Of a DNA stretch of 9,894 nt, positions 1 to 6,130 are shown piece after piece (the stretch's first letter is position 1; every line of letters begins with the position of its first letter). The stretch covers positions 1 to 9,894 of the forward strand of contig WHHJ01000063.1 in the NCBI GenBank assembly GCA_014872655.1, read 5' to 3'. The notes under the pieces are model-generated. The model saw only the letters and a list, made by a program, of their open reading frames with translations, was not told the origin of the DNA and ran no database searches. This DNA comes from Clostridia bacterium. GTDB taxonomy: Bacteria > Bacillota > Clostridia > Oscillospirales > UBA644. The translations under genes and the position numbers were made by a program.

Positions 1-57
1 ATCGGAATCTTTTTTATTAATGATAAGGTATCTTTTTAAAAAAGGATTAACAAAAAT

Positions 58-87
58 AAAAAAAAGGGGCTTGACAAGCCTTTTTTT
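58..87 (+). terminator. Terminator-like hairpin overlapping the rpmH -35 box
   Basis: GGCTTG (68-73) and CAAGCC (75-80) are perfect reverse complements around a single A, followed by seven T (81-87). A realistic fold is a GGCT/AGCC stem with a five-base loop, extended by two G-T pairs and an A-run (58-65) against the T-run. On the minus strand the same stem is followed by CC and eight T, so it could act in either direction. It may end transcription arriving from the left edge. The four-bp GC core is short, so this is a candidate only. Confidence 0.5.
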
Positions 88-99
88 GTGTTATATAAT
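71..99 (+). promoter_or_regulatory. Consensus sigma-70/sigma-A promoter for the rpmH operon
   Basis: A perfect -35 hexamer TTGACA (71-76) and a perfect -10 hexamer TATAAT (94-99) are separated by exactly 17 bases. Transcription would start near base 106 and give a leader of about 33 bases before rpmH. An exact match to the housekeeping consensus fits a strong promoter for a ribosomal protein gene. The -35 box sits inside an inverted repeat with a T-run (see the hairpin entry), which is unusual. The start site is inferred from spacing. Confidence 0.88.
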
Positions 100-138
100 G
101 GTATATGCAAATTATGAAACAGCGAGGAGGGTATCCCA

Positions 139-273
139 ATGGTAAGAACTTACCAGCCGAAAAAGAGACAGCGCAGCAAAGAGCACGGTTTTCGGAAAAG
201 AATGAGAACAGCCAGCGGAAGAAAAGTTTTAGCGAGAAGACGCGCAAAAGGAAGAAAACAGCTTTCTCTGTAA
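139..273 (+). CDS. rpmH: 50S ribosomal protein L34
   Basis: Encodes L34, a small basic protein of the large ribosomal subunit that binds 23S rRNA. The 44-codon frame reads MVRTYQPKKRQRSKEHGF and continues with the family pattern RKRM-T-GRKVLARRRAKGRKQLSL; 44 residues is the usual length. It is very rich in Arg and Lys, as expected for an rRNA-binding protein. The ATG has a strong Shine-Dalgarno AGGAGGG (125-131) seven bases upstream. It is the first gene after a consensus promoter and stands immediately before rnpA, the classic arrangement. The only small departure is Val at position 2, where the family usually has Lys. Identification is firm. Confidence 0.97.
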   Translation: MVRTYQPKKRQRSKEHGFRKRMRTASGRKVLARRRAKGRKQLSL

Positions 274-285
274 TTGAAAATATAG

Positions 286-334
286 GAACTGATGGGAAGC
301 TTACGGCATAAGGGCGAAGACTATCCATCAGTTC
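286..334 (+). other. Hairpin between rpmH and rnpA
   Basis: GAACTGATGG (286-295) and CCATCAGTTC (325-334) are perfect 10-base reverse complements enclosing a 29-base loop; inside the loop CTTA and TAAG can form a small inner stem. A T-run (340-344) begins six bases after the stem rather than directly at it, so this is a weak terminator or attenuator at best. A processing site or a 3' stabiliser of the rpmH message is equally possible. Position suits a need for far more L34 than RNase P protein from one promoter; that role is inference. Confidence 0.5.
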
Positions 335-368
335 ATGTGTTTTTAGGCTCTTTTTGGAAAGAAAGCGT

Positions 369-716
369 ATGAAAAAAACAGAAAAAATCAAAGAGAATAA
401 ATTATTTCGGTATTTGTATGCAAAAGGAAAATGTGTAGCTTTTCCTCTTTTTATTATGTATTATAAAAAAAATAGGGTAAACTACAATAGGATGGGAATT
501 ACTGTCAGCAAAAAAATAGGCGGAGCTGTTGCACGGAATCGGGCAAAGCGCGTCTTAAGAGAAGCATACAGACTGTTAGAACCCGATCTTCGAGAGGGGT
601 ATGATTTTATTTTTGTCGCTCGGACAAAGACAACGCAAGTTTCGATGTTAGAAGTAAAAAAACAACTTTCGTCAGCGATGAAAAAAAACAACCTGTATTT
701 ACAGGAATCTGATTGA
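369..716 (+). CDS. rnpA: Ribonuclease P protein component
   Basis: Protein subunit of RNase P, which partners the catalytic RNA (rnpB, not in this window) to remove 5' leaders from precursor tRNAs. The chosen ATG gives 115 residues, the family's usual size, starting MKKTEKIKEN as in many Gram-positive homologues. The signature basic helix reads GGAVARNRAKRVLREAYR (residues 51-68), containing the family RNR motif at 56-58. A TTG at 354 in the same frame would add five residues, but the purine-rich GGAAAG at 356-361 is well placed as a ribosome binding site for the ATG at 369. The stop TGA (714-716) is only two bases before the yidD ATG, suggesting translational coupling. A run of eight A (681-688) lies near the 3' end. 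Confidence 0.95.
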   Translation: MKKTEKIKENKLFRYLYAKGKCVAFPLFIMYYKKNRVNYNRMGITVSKKIGGAVARNRAKRVLREAYRLLEPDLREGYDFIFVARTKTTQVSMLEVKKQLSSAMKKNNLYLQESD

Positions 717-718
717 AC

Positions 719-955
719 ATGAAAAAAATTTCTTTATTTTTGATTCGATTTTATCAGAAACATATTTCACCCGGACTTCCTGCGACATGCCGTTTTGTTC
801 CTACTTGCTCGGATTATGCGATACAGGCAATTGAGCGGTTCGGTTTTTTGAAGGGGAGTTTGATTTCCCTTTGGCGTATTTTACGCTGTAATCCGTTTTG
901 TAAAGGCGGATATGATCCTGTTCCCGAGAAGAGGAATAAAACAAAAAGGAGTTAA
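719..955 (+). CDS. yidD: Membrane protein insertion efficiency factor YidD
   Basis: Small protein of the YidD (DUF37, formerly 'alpha-hemolysin-like') family, thought to assist YidC-dependent membrane insertion at the inner face of the membrane. With the ATG at 719 it has 78 residues. It shows the family pattern in order: an N-terminal amphipathic segment with FYQKHISPGLPATCRF, then VPTCSDYAIQAIERFG, KG, and the end motif RILRCNPFCKGGYDPVP. The three conserved cysteines in these motifs are present. A TTG at 713 overlapping the rnpA stop is an alternative start, five bases after AGGAA (703-707); the ATG lies 11 bases after the same site. yidC begins four bases after its stop, as expected for partners. 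Confidence 0.93.
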   Translation: MKKISLFLIRFYQKHISPGLPATCRFVPTCSDYAIQAIERFGFLKGSLISLWRILRCNPFCKGGYDPVPEKRNKTKRS

Positions 956-959
956 GATA

Positions 960-1991
960 ATGGGTATCTTTGATACGATCTTTTCGTTTATTTATATCCC
1001 GTTTGGTTTGTTATTTAAGGGTTTGTATTATTTAATCGGCAATTACGGAGTTGCTATTATTGTTTTTGCATTAATTGCAAAATTGGCGATGATTCCGTTT
1101 GCGGTAAAACAAGAAAAAAACCGGCTGTTGATGTTGAGTGTTCAGCCAAAAATGCAGCAGCTTCAGGCAAAATATAAAGGCAATACAAGAGATCCGAAAT
1201 ATGCGGAAGAAATGCAGAATTTGTATCAGAATGAAGGATACAGCCCCATGAAAGGTTGTTTGCCGTCTTTGCTGCAGCTTCCGATTATCTGGGCAATTTG
1301 GACGGCCATTCGTAATCCGTTCAGTTATATTTTTAACTTTTCTAATGAACTGATTAATAAAATAGCAGAAACTTTGTATAATGCCAATATCAACGGTTTT
1401 GCTTCCGTGATCGGCGATCAGTCCAAACTTGCATCTTGGGTAGCCACAAATCAGATTCCGTTATACGGATACGCAAAAGATCCGGCGGGATTAGAGGCCA
1501 TTCGCAGTTTAATTCCGGCTGATTCTAACTTTTTCCAATTAGATTTGGATTTTCATTTTTTGTTTTTTAATTTGGGAGATAAACCGGATTTCGGACAATT
1601 GTCCTGGCTGTGGTTATTCCCGATTATTTCTGGATTAACTTCATTTTTAGTTGGTTTTGTGACACAAAAAATGAATGGGGCAACACAACCGGTAGAGGGA
1701 GACCAGATGATGAAAAACAGCACGCGGATGTTGCTGATTTTCATGCCGATTTTTTCTGTTGTAATCAGTTTTGGCTTTCCTCTTGCGATTAGTTTATACT
1801 GGATTATTTCAAATGTATTTGCTCTCGTTCAGGCGATTTTGTTGCCTAAAATCATGAATAGAATGAAGAAAGAACCGGAACCTGAAATCAAAGAGAAAAA
1901 GTTAAATTATAATCAGATTGAAAAAATGGAACGTGAAAAAAATGCCGTTCAATATCCGGAAAGAAAAAAGAATAAAAAGAAAAAGAAATAG
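960..1991 (+). CDS. yidC: Membrane protein insertase YidC/SpoIIIJ (Oxa1 family)
   Basis: Inserts proteins into the cytoplasmic membrane, alone or with SecYEG. The ATG at 960, eight bases after AAGGAG (946-951), gives 343 residues; an upstream in-frame ATG at 912 lies inside yidD and lacks support. Core motifs: GNYGVAIIVFALIAKLAMIPF (membrane segment, residues 27-47), VQPKMQQLQAKYK (61-73), and GCLPSLLQLPIIWAIW (99-114). Later hydrophobic segments lie near 214-234, 257-276 and 278-296. The first core membrane segment carries Lys41 where the family's groove Arg or Lys is expected. There is no lipobox Cys and no large periplasmic domain, as in many clostridial members. The tail ends in a Lys/Arg-rich stretch (336-343), a likely ribosome contact. 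An unusually polar insert (about 125-210) separates core segments. Confidence 0.95.
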   Translation: MGIFDTIFSFIYIPFGLLFKGLYYLIGNYGVAIIVFALIAKLAMIPFAVKQEKNRLLMLSVQPKMQQLQAKYKGNTRDPKYAEEMQNLYQNEGYSPMKGCLPSLLQLPIIWAIWTAIRNPFSYIFNFSNELINKIAETLYNANINGFASVIGDQSKLASWVATNQIPLYGYAKDPAGLEAIRSLIPADSNFFQLDLDFHFLFFNLGDKPDFGQLSWLWLFPIISGLTSFLVGFVTQKMNGATQPVEGDQMMKNSTRMLLIFMPIFSVVISFGFPLAISLYWIISNVFALVQAILLPKIMNRMKKEPEPEIKEKKLNYNQIEKMEREKNAVQYPERKKNKKKKK

Positions 1992-2020
1992 GTTTGTTGT
2001 GTTGAGAGGAATGTAAGAAA

Positions 2021-2779
2021 ATGGAAAAGAATTTTTCTGGAAAGACATTAGAAGAAGCCATTGAAAAAGCAAGTTTGGAATTACAGGCGGACAAAGATGA
2101 TTTTACTTATGAAATTGTAGAGTATCCGAATAAAGGCTTTTTGGGAATTGGCGCAAAACCGGCTGTTATTCGTGTCAACATCGGGGAAGAAGAGGAAGAA
2201 GTTCCTGCTAAAAAAGAAGCAGCCCCAAAAACAAAACCGGCCAAGCAGCCTAAAGTTCAAGAAGAAAAAAAACCGGAGGAAACACCGGTAAAAACGTTTG
2301 AACCGGATCGGGAAATTCTTTTGGTTATTGAAAATTATGTTCGTGGGCTTATGGAAAAAATGGCCTTTGACGAGTATGACTTAAAAGTAGAACAAGTCGA
2401 TGAAAAAGTGATTCAGATCCGGCTGGGCGGAGAAAACGTTGCCGATTTGACGAAAAAGCAAGGCGAAATTATTGATTCGATGCAGTTAATGATTGCCTTG
2501 ATGTTAAACAAAAAGACGGATAAATACTATAAATTGAATTTAGATGTAAACGATTATAAGAAAAGATCGGTTTCCCGTTTGGAAAGCTTGGCTGTAAAGA
2601 CGGCAAAACAAGTTTTAAAATCTCATCGTAAAGTTACTTTGCGAGCAATGAGCGCTTATCAGCGGCGTGTGATTCATTCGAGATTACAGGATTTTCAGAA
2701 TATTACAACGTATTCGATCGGAGAAGAACCCAATCGCCGGGTTGTCATTGCTTATCAAAACGGAGAAAAAAAAGCGTAA
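2021..2779 (+). CDS. jag: RNA-binding protein Jag/KhpB/EloR (Jag_N, KH, R3H domains)
   Basis: Cytoplasmic RNA-binding protein; homologues (KhpB/EloR) work with KhpA and influence cell elongation and division. The 252 residues show a Jag_N domain (1-55) with its signature NKGFLGIGAKPAVI (37-50), an acidic and Lys/Pro-rich linker (56-95), a KH domain (about 97-170) and an R3H domain (about 185-250) with R215-x3-H219 and the YSIGEEPNRRVVI motif (231-243). The KH loop reads KKQG (145-148) where the family has GxxG, so its first Gly is missing. The ATG has GAGAGGA (2004-2010) ten bases upstream; the gap holds an ATG-TAA start-stop pair (2011-2016) that is too close to that site to matter. It follows yidC by 29 bases, its usual place, and a terminator follows. 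Confidence 0.94.
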   Translation: MEKNFSGKTLEEAIEKASLELQADKDDFTYEIVEYPNKGFLGIGAKPAVIRVNIGEEEEEVPAKKEAAPKTKPAKQPKVQEEKKPEETPVKTFEPDREILLVIENYVRGLMEKMAFDEYDLKVEQVDEKVIQIRLGGENVADLTKKQGEIIDSMQLMIALMLNKKTDKYYKLNLDVNDYKKRSVSRLESLAVKTAKQVLKSHRKVTLRAMSAYQRRVIHSRLQDFQNITTYSIGEEPNRRVVIAYQNGEKKA

Positions 2780-2800
2780 AAGACTTAGGAATAATCAATC

Positions 2801-2845
2801 AAAGCGGATAATGAATAGTGGAAAGATTATTCATTATCCGTTTTT
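2801..2845 (+). terminator. Intrinsic terminator after jag
   Basis: CGGATAATGAATA (2805-2817) and TATTCATTATCCG (2828-2840) are perfect 13-base reverse complements around a 10-base loop, followed by five T (2841-2845). A G-T pair and the AAA at 2801-2803 extend the stem into the T-run. It would end the rpmH-jag transcript. The mnmE ribosome binding site begins three bases after the T-run, so mnmE must depend on read-through or on a promoter I could not identify here. Confidence 0.88.
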
Positions 2846-2858
2846 ATAAGGAGTAAAA

Positions 2859-4217
2859 ATGGATTCTTTTTCTCAAGATACGATCGCCGCAATTTCAACC
2901 GCTCCGGTGATGGCCGCGGTGGGAATGATCCGAGTTAGCGGACCTCGTGCCATTGGGGTAACGCAACAAATTTTTACAAAGCCGCTTCAAAATACCCCCA
3001 ATAGAAGCGTTGTTTACGGTTCTATTCAAAAAAACGGACAAGTTTTGGATCAAGTTTTGGTAACCGTTTTCCGCGCGCCGCATAGTTATACCGGCGAAGA
3101 TGTTGTTGAAATTTCCTGTCATGGGAGCGTTTTTGTTTTAAAAAGCGTATTGGAATTATTGATTGAAAACGGCGTGCGCCAGGCCGAGCGCGGAGAATTT
3201 ACCAAAAGGGCGTTTGTCAACGGAAAAATGGATCTTTCACAGGCAGAAGCAGTGATCGATTTGATCGAAGCCCAGTCACAAAAAGAAGTCCATCTTTCGG
3301 TGCATGCCATGGAAGGGCATTTATCGGATAAAATCCATGAAATTCGAGCGGTTTTATTGGATTTATGCTCGCGTATTTTTGCGTATGTGGATTTTCCGGA
3401 TGACGGAATGGAGGATGTTCCGCCCGAACAAATGGCTCAGGTCATGGAAGAACAACTGGGACGAATTGAAAAATTGATCGGAACTTATCAAACCGGACAA
3501 TTGATAAAAAACGGAATCCAAACGGTGATTTGCGGAAAGCCCAATGTCGGAAAATCCTCTTTAATGAATCAGCTAACCGGATATGATCGCAGCATCGTCA
3601 CTTCGGTTTCGGGAACAACGCGGGATATTGTCAGTGAAACGATTTCGATCCACGGTCAAAAATTCATTTTGTCAGACACCGCCGGCGTACATACGGCAAC
3701 GGATGAGGTCGAGCGCATCGGCGTGGAACGCGCGCTTTCACTATTAAAAAAAGCGCAAATCGTTCTTTTTGTCGCAGATTTATCCCGGCCGTTTGATGAA
3801 GAAGACCATGCTATTTTACAGCAATTGTCTCAAACTGAGGCCAAAAAGGCGTTGATTTGGAATAAAAGTGATTTGTCTCAAACTTCTTTGCCTGAGGACT
3901 TGTCGAAAATCTTTGAGGATACTTTTCGGATTAGTGCCAAGGACGGAACGGGCGTGGAAGAGGTCCGCACCTGGTTGGGCAAGATTTCCGAAACGACGCA
4001 GCAAACGGACGATATTGCCGTCAACACACGCCAATATCAATGTTTATTACGTGCTCGGGAAGCCTTGCAGCAGGCGTTAAAAAACCGAGCGTTTTCTCCA
4101 GATATCTTGTTGGAGGATTTGGAAACAGCGGTACAGGCGCTGGGAGAGACCACCGGAAAAACGGTCAGCGCCGAAATTGTAGAGCATATTTTTTCCCGTT
4201 TTTGTGTAGGGAAATAA
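2859..4217 (+). CDS. mnmE: tRNA modification GTPase MnmE (TrmE)
   Basis: With MnmG forms the complex that installs the aminomethyl or carboxymethylaminomethyl group at C5 of U34 in tRNAs reading split codon boxes. The 452 residues match family length. An N-terminal formyl-tetrahydrofolate-binding domain (1-120) is followed by a helical domain interrupted by a G domain: G1 GKPNVGKSS (226-234), the GTTRD switch (252-256), G3 DTAG (273-276), G4 NKSD (335-338) and G5-like SAKDG (359-363). The C terminus is FCVGK, the family's conserved Cys-containing end. The ATG lies five bases after AAGGAG (2848-2853). The stop overlaps an ATG (TAATG) that opens a six-codon frame before mnmG. All catalytic motifs are intact. 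Confidence 0.97.
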   Translation: MDSFSQDTIAAISTAPVMAAVGMIRVSGPRAIGVTQQIFTKPLQNTPNRSVVYGSIQKNGQVLDQVLVTVFRAPHSYTGEDVVEISCHGSVFVLKSVLELLIENGVRQAERGEFTKRAFVNGKMDLSQAEAVIDLIEAQSQKEVHLSVHAMEGHLSDKIHEIRAVLLDLCSRIFAYVDFPDDGMEDVPPEQMAQVMEEQLGRIEKLIGTYQTGQLIKNGIQTVICGKPNVGKSSLMNQLTGYDRSIVTSVSGTTRDIVSETISIHGQKFILSDTAGVHTATDEVERIGVERALSLLKKAQIVLFVADLSRPFDEEDHAILQQLSQTEAKKALIWNKSDLSQTSLPEDLSKIFEDTFRISAKDGTGVEEVRTWLGKISETTQQTDDIAVNTRQYQCLLRAREALQQALKNRAFSPDILLEDLETAVQALGETTGKTVSAEIVEHIFSRFCVGK

Positions 4218-4237
4218 TGGAAAAAGAATTTAGGTGA
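4217..4237 (+). other. Six-codon ORF between mnmE and mnmG
   Basis: An ATG overlapping the last base of the mnmE stop (TAATG) opens the frame MEKEFR-stop, in the same frame as mnmG, whose GTG start follows six bases after its TGA. The TGA itself is part of AGGTGA (4232-4237), the mnmG ribosome binding site. Translation of these codons, if any, would run across that site. It could be a coupling element or simply the remains of an older start; nothing shows it is translated. Confidence 0.25.
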
Positions 4238-4243
4238 ACAAAC

Positions 4244-6118
4244 GTGGAAAAATATCATGCGGGCGATTATGACCTTGCTGTTATCGGCGGTGGGCATGCC
4301 GGAATTGAAGCGGCGTTGGCCGGTGCACGCTTAGGCGTAAAAACCCTTTTATTTACCATTAATTTGGATGCGATCGGCAACATGCCGTGTAATCCGTCCA
4401 TCGGCGGCAGTGCGAAAGGACATCTTGTTCGAGAAATTGACGCGCTGGGCGGTCAAATGGGTAAAACGGCGGATCAGGTCTTTTTACAAAGTCGGATGTT
4501 GAACCGGGGAAAAGGGCCTGCCGTACATTCTTTACGAATTCAAGCGGACCGGCGCGAGTATCAGACGCGGATGAAGGAAATTTTGGAACATCAGCCCGGA
4601 TTAGATATCAAACAGGCGGAAATTATTGAGATAGAAACCGAAGAAAATAAGGTTTGCGGCGTGGTCACCCGTTTAGGTGCCGTATATAAAGTAAAGGCCG
4701 TTATTATTGCCAGCGGCACGTATCTGGACGGCCGCATTTTTGTCGGAGATACGTCTTATGAGGGCGGTCCGGACGGGATGTTTGCCGCGAAAGGACTGTC
4801 AGACAATCTTCGTCAGCTCGGTGTGACGCTGATGCGGTTTAAAACCGGAACCCCGGCGCGGATTCATCGGCGGTCTGTCGACTTGTCTCAGTTGGAAGTT
4901 CAGCCGGGTGATGATCCGGTTATTCCGATGAGTTTTGAAAATGAGGATCGGGATATCGGGAAAAATACGCAGGATTGTTATATTGTTTATACCAATGAGC
5001 AAACGCATCAAATTATTCGCGACAATTTACATCGTTCTCCGTTGTATTCCGGCAATATCCACGGCATTGGCCCACGATATTGTCCCAGTATTGAAGATAA
5101 GGTTGTGCGGTTTGCGGATAAGCCGCGGCATCAGTTGTTTTTAGAACCGATGGGTGCGCATACGGAAGAGATGTATCTGGGGGGCATGTCTTCTTCTTTG
5201 CCGGAAGATGTTCAGTTACAGATGATTCGGTCTTTGCCCGGCTTTTCAAACGCAAAAATCATGAGAACCGCATATGCTATAGAGTACGATTGTGTCGATC
5301 CGACAGAACTTTATGCAACGTTAGAGTTTAAGAACATTCATGGACTATACGGTGCCGGACAGTTTAACGGCACTTCGGGATATGAAGAAGCGGCGGCCCA
5401 GGGCTTGGTTGCCGGAATCAATGCGGCAAGGCAAATTCAAGGGCTTGAGGCCATTGTATTGGAGCGTACCAATTCTTATATCGGAACCTTGATTGACGAT
5501 TTGGTAACCAAAGGGACCAACGAGCCCTATCGAATGATGACGTCTCGGTCGGAATACCGCTTGCTGTTGCGGCAGGACAACGCCGATCAACGGTTAACGC
5601 CGCTGGGATATGAGATTGGATTGATCAGCCAAGACAGATATGAAAAATTTACGCAAAAATGGGCAAAAATAAAAACAGAGATCCAGCGTTGCGAAAAAAC
5701 ATATTTGGCGCCGGATGAGCCGTTACGGCAATTATTTAGTAAAAAAGGATTTGCAGCGCCGTCTACAGGTGTTTCTTTGGCGGACTTATTGCGCCGGCCG
5801 GAAATCACTTATGCAGATCTGGCAGTGGTGGACAGCGATCGCCCGCAGTTGGAGCCTTCTGTTTGCGAACAGGTCGAAATATCGATTAAGTATGAGGGCT
5901 ACATCAAGCGTCAGCTGGTTCAAGCGGAGCAGTTTAAAAAATTAGAGTCTAAAAAATTGCCGCAGGATGTGGATTACGAGCAGATTCGAGGTTTACGAAA
6001 AGAAGCTGCACAAAAGTTGAATCGGCAAAAGCCTTTGAGTATCGGCCAAGCCAGTCGAATCTCCGGGGTAAATCCGGCGGATATTTCTGTTTTGCTGATT
6101 TATTTTAATATGATTTAG
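4244..6118 (+). CDS. mnmG: tRNA uridine-5-carboxymethylaminomethyl modification enzyme MnmG (GidA)
   Basis: FAD-dependent partner of MnmE in U34 tRNA modification, cytoplasmic. The 624 residues match the family. The N-terminal FAD fold carries VIGGGHAGIEAA (13-24), then NMPCNPSIGGSAKGHL (46-61) with conserved Cys49. The second conserved Cys (280) lies in GPRYCPSIEDK. FLEPMGAHTEEMYLGGMSSSLP and AGQFNGTSGYEEAAAQGL mark the central region, and the tRNA- and MnmE-binding C-terminal domain ends with LSIGQASRISGVNPADIS. The start is GTG, six bases after AGGTGA (4232-4237); the in-frame ATG at 4217 is cut off by a TGA. It lies 26 bases after mnmE, as usual. Its stop codon overlaps the murC ribosome binding site. 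Confidence 0.97.
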   Translation: MEKYHAGDYDLAVIGGGHAGIEAALAGARLGVKTLLFTINLDAIGNMPCNPSIGGSAKGHLVREIDALGGQMGKTADQVFLQSRMLNRGKGPAVHSLRIQADRREYQTRMKEILEHQPGLDIKQAEIIEIETEENKVCGVVTRLGAVYKVKAVIIASGTYLDGRIFVGDTSYEGGPDGMFAAKGLSDNLRQLGVTLMRFKTGTPARIHRRSVDLSQLEVQPGDDPVIPMSFENEDRDIGKNTQDCYIVYTNEQTHQIIRDNLHRSPLYSGNIHGIGPRYCPSIEDKVVRFADKPRHQLFLEPMGAHTEEMYLGGMSSSLPEDVQLQMIRSLPGFSNAKIMRTAYAIEYDCVDPTELYATLEFKNIHGLYGAGQFNGTSGYEEAAAQGLVAGINAARQIQGLEAIVLERTNSYIGTLIDDLVTKGTNEPYRMMTSRSEYRLLLRQDNADQRLTPLGYEIGLISQDRYEKFTQKWAKIKTEIQRCEKTYLAPDEPLRQLFSKKGFAAPSTGVSLADLLRRPEITYADLAVVDSDRPQLEPSVCEQVEISIKYEGYIKRQLVQAEQFKKLESKKLPQDVDYEQIRGLRKEAAQKLNRQKPLSIGQASRISGVNPADISVLLIYFNMI

Positions 6119-6130
6119 GAGATGGGACAG

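Noticed and set aside
1..138. Possible replication origin elements near rpmH
   Set aside because: The gene order suggests oriC could be close, but I found no DnaA box (TTATNCACA or its complement) in this leader, only AT-rich sequence.
105..311. 68-codon + strand frame overlapping rpmH
   Set aside because: It is a shifted reading of rpmH; the L34 frame at 139-273 has the ribosome binding site and family match.
47..391. 114-codon open frame on the minus strand across rpmH
   Set aside because: It lies antisense to the unmistakable L34 gene and its promoter, its composition (Phe, Ser, Leu rich) is what the complement of a Lys/Arg-rich gene gives, and it has no recognisable motif.
681..688. Run of eight A near the end of rnpA as a programmed frameshift site
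   Set aside because: It is in frame as Lys-Lys codons in a Lys-rich tail, the normal stop follows shortly, and no downstream stimulator structure or useful alternative frame is apparent.
912..959. Upstream in-frame ATG for yidC adding 16 residues
   Set aside because: It lies inside the YidD coding end without a ribosome binding site; the ATG at 960 has AAGGAG eight bases upstream and gives a normal N terminus.
2011..2016. ATG-TAA start-stop pair before jag as a regulatory minimal ORF
   Set aside because: It directly abuts the purine-rich binding site with no spacer, so initiation there is unlikely; probably chance.
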